DNA from: a virus
Virus record (IMG/VR): IMGVR_UViG_3300043410_001111
Span: 1-44,875 of that record
Reading direction: 5' to 3' (one strand)
Length of the DNA stretch: 44,875 nt
Positions 42,403-44,875 of this stretch are shown in pieces. The notes beneath the pieces were generated by a model, which had not been told where the DNA came from, made no database searches, and saw nothing but the letters and a program-made list of their open reading frames with translations. A program made the position numbers and the translations under genes. Within the stretch, counting starts at the first letter, position 1; each line of letters opens with the position of its first letter.

Positions 42403-43162
42403 GGCAAACGCAGCAGAACAAGTAGCACCACTTCCTCCTGCATCATGTATGGCTTTTCTTCCATATGGAGCACCGACTGCCAAGCAGAATACAACAACAA
42501 TTTGCCGCTCTGCCTATATGGTTAACCATGATCCTGTTGCAAAGATTCCTGTATGGGTTGCCTATACAATTCAACCTGCAACAGCTATTTCATGTTTACC
42601 TCGTGATGATGCCTTTGCTCCTGATATGTCTTTGCCAAAAGGTCAACGTGCAGAGTTGGTTGATTATCAGAAGTCAGGATACGATCAAGGTCATCTTGCA
42701 CCAAATGCCGATATGTCTGTATCAGCACAGGCCGCAAAAGAAAGTTTCTTGCTATCTAATATGTCTCCTCAACTTCCTGGTGTTAATCGTGGTGTATGGA
42801 AACAATTAGAATCATCTGTTCGTGCATGGACATATACAACCAAACATCCTTTGACTGTATATGCCGGTGATATTTGGCCACCTGCAAATGCAAGAGCCAT
42901 TGGTCCAAATAAGGTTGTTGTTCCTGATGTATTGTGGAAGGTTGTTGTTGATAATACAACAAAACAATCTTTGGCATTCATGTTTCCCAATCGTGAAGGA
43001 CTTGCAACCGATATTAAACCATTTCAGGTATCTGTAGCAGATATTGAAAAGGCAACAGGTCTTGTTATTCCTGTACCGGATAACAAAATGATTAAAAATC
43101 CTGTACCAATTGCTGACCTAAATGCTGTAACAACGGCCAAAAAAACAGCTTGCAAAAATTAA
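42353..43162 (+). CDS. Exported DNA/RNA non-specific endonuclease (NucA/EndoG type)
   Basis: A 269-residue protein with a signal peptide (MRYPILFLMLVGLLAFKANA), so it acts in the periplasm or outside. The active-site segment SGYDQGHLAPNADM carries the catalytic His of the DRGH motif (here DQGH), followed by NMSPQLPGVNRGVW with the metal-binding Asn. Cys residues in the N-terminal part may form disulfides. A role in degrading extracellular DNA, host DNA after lysis, or incoming competitor DNA is plausible. AAGGATT precedes the start. Confidence 0.9.
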   Translation: MRYPILFLMLVGLLAFKANAAEQVAPLPPASCMAFLPYGAPTAKQNTTTICRSAYMVNHDPVAKIPVWVAYTIQPATAISCLPRDDAFAPDMSLPKGQRAELVDYQKSGYDQGHLAPNADMSVSAQAAKESFLLSNMSPQLPGVNRGVWKQLESSVRAWTYTTKHPLTVYAGDIWPPANARAIGPNKVVVPDVLWKVVVDNTTKQSLAFMFPNREGLATDIKPFQVSVADIEKATGLVIPVPDNKMIKNPVPIADLNAVTTAKKTACKN

Positions 43163-43177
43163 AATTTTTTCATAAAA

Positions 43178-43185
43178 TATAAATA
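43178..43185 (+). promoter_or_regulatory. T4-type late promoter octamer before lytic enzyme gene
   Basis: TATAAATA. Transcription from about 43191 would place a CGTGCC / GGTACG hairpin (43191-43210) at the very 5' end of the message. An overlapping sigma70-like pair (TTGCAA 43150, TAAAAT 43173, spacer 17) might also be used. Confidence 0.7.
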
Positions 43186-43257
43186 TTAAACGTGCCGTTT
43201 CCTGGGTACGTGAAGCAGGCGGGAGAGTATTCCGTTTGTCAACACTAAGGAGAAGGA

Positions 43258-43692
43258 ATGAAACGACTTCTAATCGTTTTGTTTCTAGGGTGTAGTTTTT
43301 TTGTTGACGAGGCGAAAGCGTTTGAAGTGGAGTTATCTATTAGAGCGTTAGTAATTAAGAAGGCAATTGAACATAGAATTGATGCGACATTTGCAAATGC
43401 TGTTGTAAAGGTTGAATCAAACTATAATCCTAGAATGAGAGGCAAGGCTGGTGAATATGGTTTAGGCCAAATTAAATGTCAGACTGCTAGAAGTGTTGGT
43501 TTCAAAGAAAACTGTGATCTATTACTTGATCCAGAAACTAACCTAGAATACTCTTATCGTTACCTTTCAAAGGCGATAAGACTAAGTCGTGGAAACGACT
43601 GTTTTGCAGCTTCTTTGTATAATACAGGGTTTGGAGTAAAACCTAAACAAACCGAATATTGTAAGAAAGTATTAGCTGCTATGAGTATGTGA
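43258..43692 (+). CDS. Exported lytic transglycosylase (SLT)
   Basis: A 144-residue protein with a signal peptide (MKRLLIVLFLGCSFFVDEAK), then an SLT domain: VVKVESNYNPRMRGKAGEYG holds the catalytic Glu (about residue 53), GLGQIKCQTA and the C-terminal SLYNTGFG. It cleaves peptidoglycan glycan strands, and may be the endolysin. As it is exported by its own signal, a holin would only time release. Four Cys residues could form two disulfides. AAGGAGAAGG precedes the ATG, under a late-type promoter. Confidence 0.92.
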   Translation: MKRLLIVLFLGCSFFVDEAKAFEVELSIRALVIKKAIEHRIDATFANAVVKVESNYNPRMRGKAGEYGLGQIKCQTARSVGFKENCDLLLDPETNLEYSYRYLSKAIRLSRGNDCFAASLYNTGFGVKPKQTEYCKKVLAAMSM

Positions 43693-43702
43693 TTGTGGTC
43701 CT

Positions 43703-43777
43703 TGGGGGATCGTCTAATTGGTAGGACACCAGATTTTGATTCTGTTTATCGGGGTTCGAGTCCCTGTCCCCCAGCCA
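43703..43777 (+). tRNA. tRNA-Gln(TTG)
   Basis: Acceptor TGGGGGA / TCCCCCA, anticodon loop TTTTGAT, T-loop TTCGAGT, discriminator G, encoded CCA. Confidence 0.93.
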
Positions 43778-43798
43778 CAAATTTTATAGAGGTTTGTT

Positions 43799-44578
43799 AT
43801 GGATATTATTACAGGCTCGGCTGGATATATTGGTCGACATTTGTCAAACAAATTACCTAGTTTTAATCGTATGGATAAAAAACATACATTGTCAACTGAC
43901 ATCACGTTGCCTCTACAATACCAGCAAGTTGATACACTAATTCATCTTGCTGCGCTAGTTCGTGTCAACGAAAGCATTGATCGCCCCCTCGATTATTATA
44001 ATACAAACGTCTACGGAACAATTAATATCCTCAAAACGATGGATATCAATAATTTTATTTTTGCAAGTACTGGTTGTGCTGAAACGTCTGATAGTCCTTA
44101 TGCAAAATCAAAAAAGATGGCAGAAGACGTCATCATAGACACATGTGAAAAACATGGAATAAATTACACAATATTTCGTTTCTATAATGTGGTTGGAGCG
44201 ACTGTGTGTTTACCAACCAATCCTGATGGCCTTCTCTCTAATTTAATTAAAGCTAAGTATGAAGGGCCATTTAAATTATACGGAACAGACTATCCAACAA
44301 GAGATGGCACCTGTATTAGAGATTATATCCATGTTGATGATGTTTGCGATTCAATCATCAAGGCTATTGACAAACCATCAAATAAAATAGAGAATCTTGG
44401 ATCGGGTGTTGGTCATACAGTATTACAAATTGTTGACATGTTTGAAAGAGTAAACAACGTCAAAATTAATGTAGAATATCACAACCGTCGATCTGGTGAT
44501 GTTGCTGTTAGCGTATTAGACAACGTATCACCATACTTCACACCAAAGCGTACAATTGAAGATATGCTAAGGGTATAA
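43799..44578 (+). CDS. NAD-dependent sugar-nucleotide epimerase (GalE-like)
   Basis: A 259-residue short-chain dehydrogenase-type epimerase: ITGSAGYIGRHL (NAD-binding GxxGxxG), LIHLAALVRV, FASTGCAE, the catalytic YAKSK (Y-x-x-x-K, about residue 100), YNVVGA, GTCIRDYIHVDDV. It is about 80 residues shorter than typical GalE (338), mostly in the early linker regions. It converts UDP-hexose epimers, maybe for surface sugar or DNA glycosylation together with the glycosyltransferase at 8673. AGAGG precedes the start. Confidence 0.9.
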   Translation: MDIITGSAGYIGRHLSNKLPSFNRMDKKHTLSTDITLPLQYQQVDTLIHLAALVRVNESIDRPLDYYNTNVYGTINILKTMDINNFIFASTGCAETSDSPYAKSKKMAEDVIIDTCEKHGINYTIFRFYNVVGATVCLPTNPDGLLSNLIKAKYEGPFKLYGTDYPTRDGTCIRDYIHVDDVCDSIIKAIDKPSNKIENLGSGVGHTVLQIVDMFERVNNVKINVEYHNRRSGDVAVSVLDNVSPYFTPKRTIEDMLRV

Positions 44579-44581
44579 ATA
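44574..44581 (+). promoter_or_regulatory. T4-type late promoter octamer before speD
   Basis: TATAAATA overlaps the epimerase stop codon. A start near 44587 lies downstream of ATG 44582 and upstream of ATG 44618, which favours the latter as the speD start. Confidence 0.68.
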
Positions 44582-44617
44582 ATGTTCTACATCTATCATA
44601 CGGAGGATTCATGCAAA

Positions 44618-44875
44618 ATGAACAACACATGGGGCTATCATCTTTTACTTGACTGTACTGCAGGCGATAAGAATCTTATCTCTGACAAGCAAAACGTATA
44701 CAGATTTATTAAAGAGCTAGTTGTAGCTATTGATATGGTTGCTTTTGGAGAACCATGGATTGAACATTTTGCAACACATGATCCCGACAAGGCTGGTATT
44801 AGTCTTTGTCAGATGATTGAGACGTCAAACATTACAGGTCACTTTGTTGACAAGAATGGCAATTTCTACATCGAT
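44618..44875 (+). CDS. speD: S-adenosylmethionine decarboxylase (SpeD), partial
   Basis: The N-terminal 86 residues are present; the gene runs off the window. MNNTWGYHLLLDC matches the SpeD start, and QMIETSNITGHFVDKNG carries the self-cleavage region whose Ser becomes the pyruvoyl group. The enzyme makes the aminopropyl donor for spermidine synthesis; phage copies occur in T4-like marine phages. GGAGG lies 11 bases upstream. An in-frame ATG at 44582 is possible but would be cut off by the late promoter start. Confidence 0.85.
   Translation, partial: MNNTWGYHLLLDCTAGDKNLISDKQNVYRFIKELVVAIDMVAFGEPWIEHFATHDPDKAGISLCQMIETSNITGHFVDKNGNFYID

Noticed and set aside
44582-44617. Upstream ATG 44582 as the speD start.
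   Set aside because: It lies upstream of the likely late transcript start, and the extra 12 residues do not look like the family; ATG 44618 has GGAGG upstream. It cannot be fully excluded.

Overview
The window is part of a large, strictly lytic, T4-like myovirus genome. A T4-type replication set is present: sliding clamp (gp45), both clamp-loader subunits (gp44, gp62), RegA repressor, family-B DNA polymerase (gp43), UvsX recombinase and DnaB-like helicase (gp41). T4-type late promoter octamers (TATAAATA) also occur. The genome is AT-rich, densely packed, and joined by ATGA/TAATG overlaps. A DUF1127 protein, a GTA-type 3-TM holin and a ROSE-like element before hsp20 point to an alphaproteobacterial host. 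The host assignment is an inference.

Layout. 1-3.2 kb: the end of a peptide deformylase gene, then queE, queD and folE. 3.2-5.4 kb: small genes of unknown function, one PD-(D/E)XK-like protein and one small basic protein with a capsid-targeting-like N-terminus. 5.4-8.7 kb: a DpdA-like DNA-guanine transglycosylase, queC, a class II glutamine amidotransferase and a dCTP deaminase/dUTPase-fold protein. With the first block these form a near-complete route for putting a 7-deazaguanine (preQ0 or archaeosine type) into phage DNA. 8.7-12.2 kb: glycosyltransferase, gp45, gp44, gp62 and regA, ended by a bidirectional terminator. 12.2-13.2 kb: a minus-strand late operon with a HAD-fold protein that also carries a capsid-targeting-like N-terminus. 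13.4-22.6 kb: a long run of small, mostly early-type accessory genes, led by consensus sigma70-like promoters that often directly follow terminators. 22.6-24.6 kb: a minus-strand membrane-protein/holin cassette. 24.6-32 kb: hsp20 behind a ROSE-like RNA thermometer, DUF1127, DNA polymerase, a membrane-domain/UvsX in-frame fusion and helicase.

33.2-43.8 kb: an RNA-rich region. Together with two tRNAs at 21.5-21.8 kb I count 23 regular tRNA genes covering every amino acid except Lys, plus two irregular tRNA-like genes. Between them lie several structured RNAs I cannot assign to any known family. Three tandem domains (33215-33643) are each closed by a 20-21 bp two-part stem with a central mismatch. 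Five tandem hairpin units (37930-38368) have covarying closing stems and sit directly before a Ro60-like (DUF2828 TROVE + vWA) gene. I read this as a candidate phage-encoded Ro/Y-RNA-like ribonucleoprotein system, and regard it as the most interesting feature of the window. The cassette lies between 17-bp direct repeats, each directly before a tRNA gene.

40-44.9 kb: late, cell-surface and metabolic genes: a 2OG-Fe(II) oxygenase-like protein, an outer-membrane beta-barrel, a class I amidotransferase-like protein, an exported DNA/RNA endonuclease, an exported lytic transglycosylase, a sugar-nucleotide epimerase and the start of S-adenosylmethionine decarboxylase.
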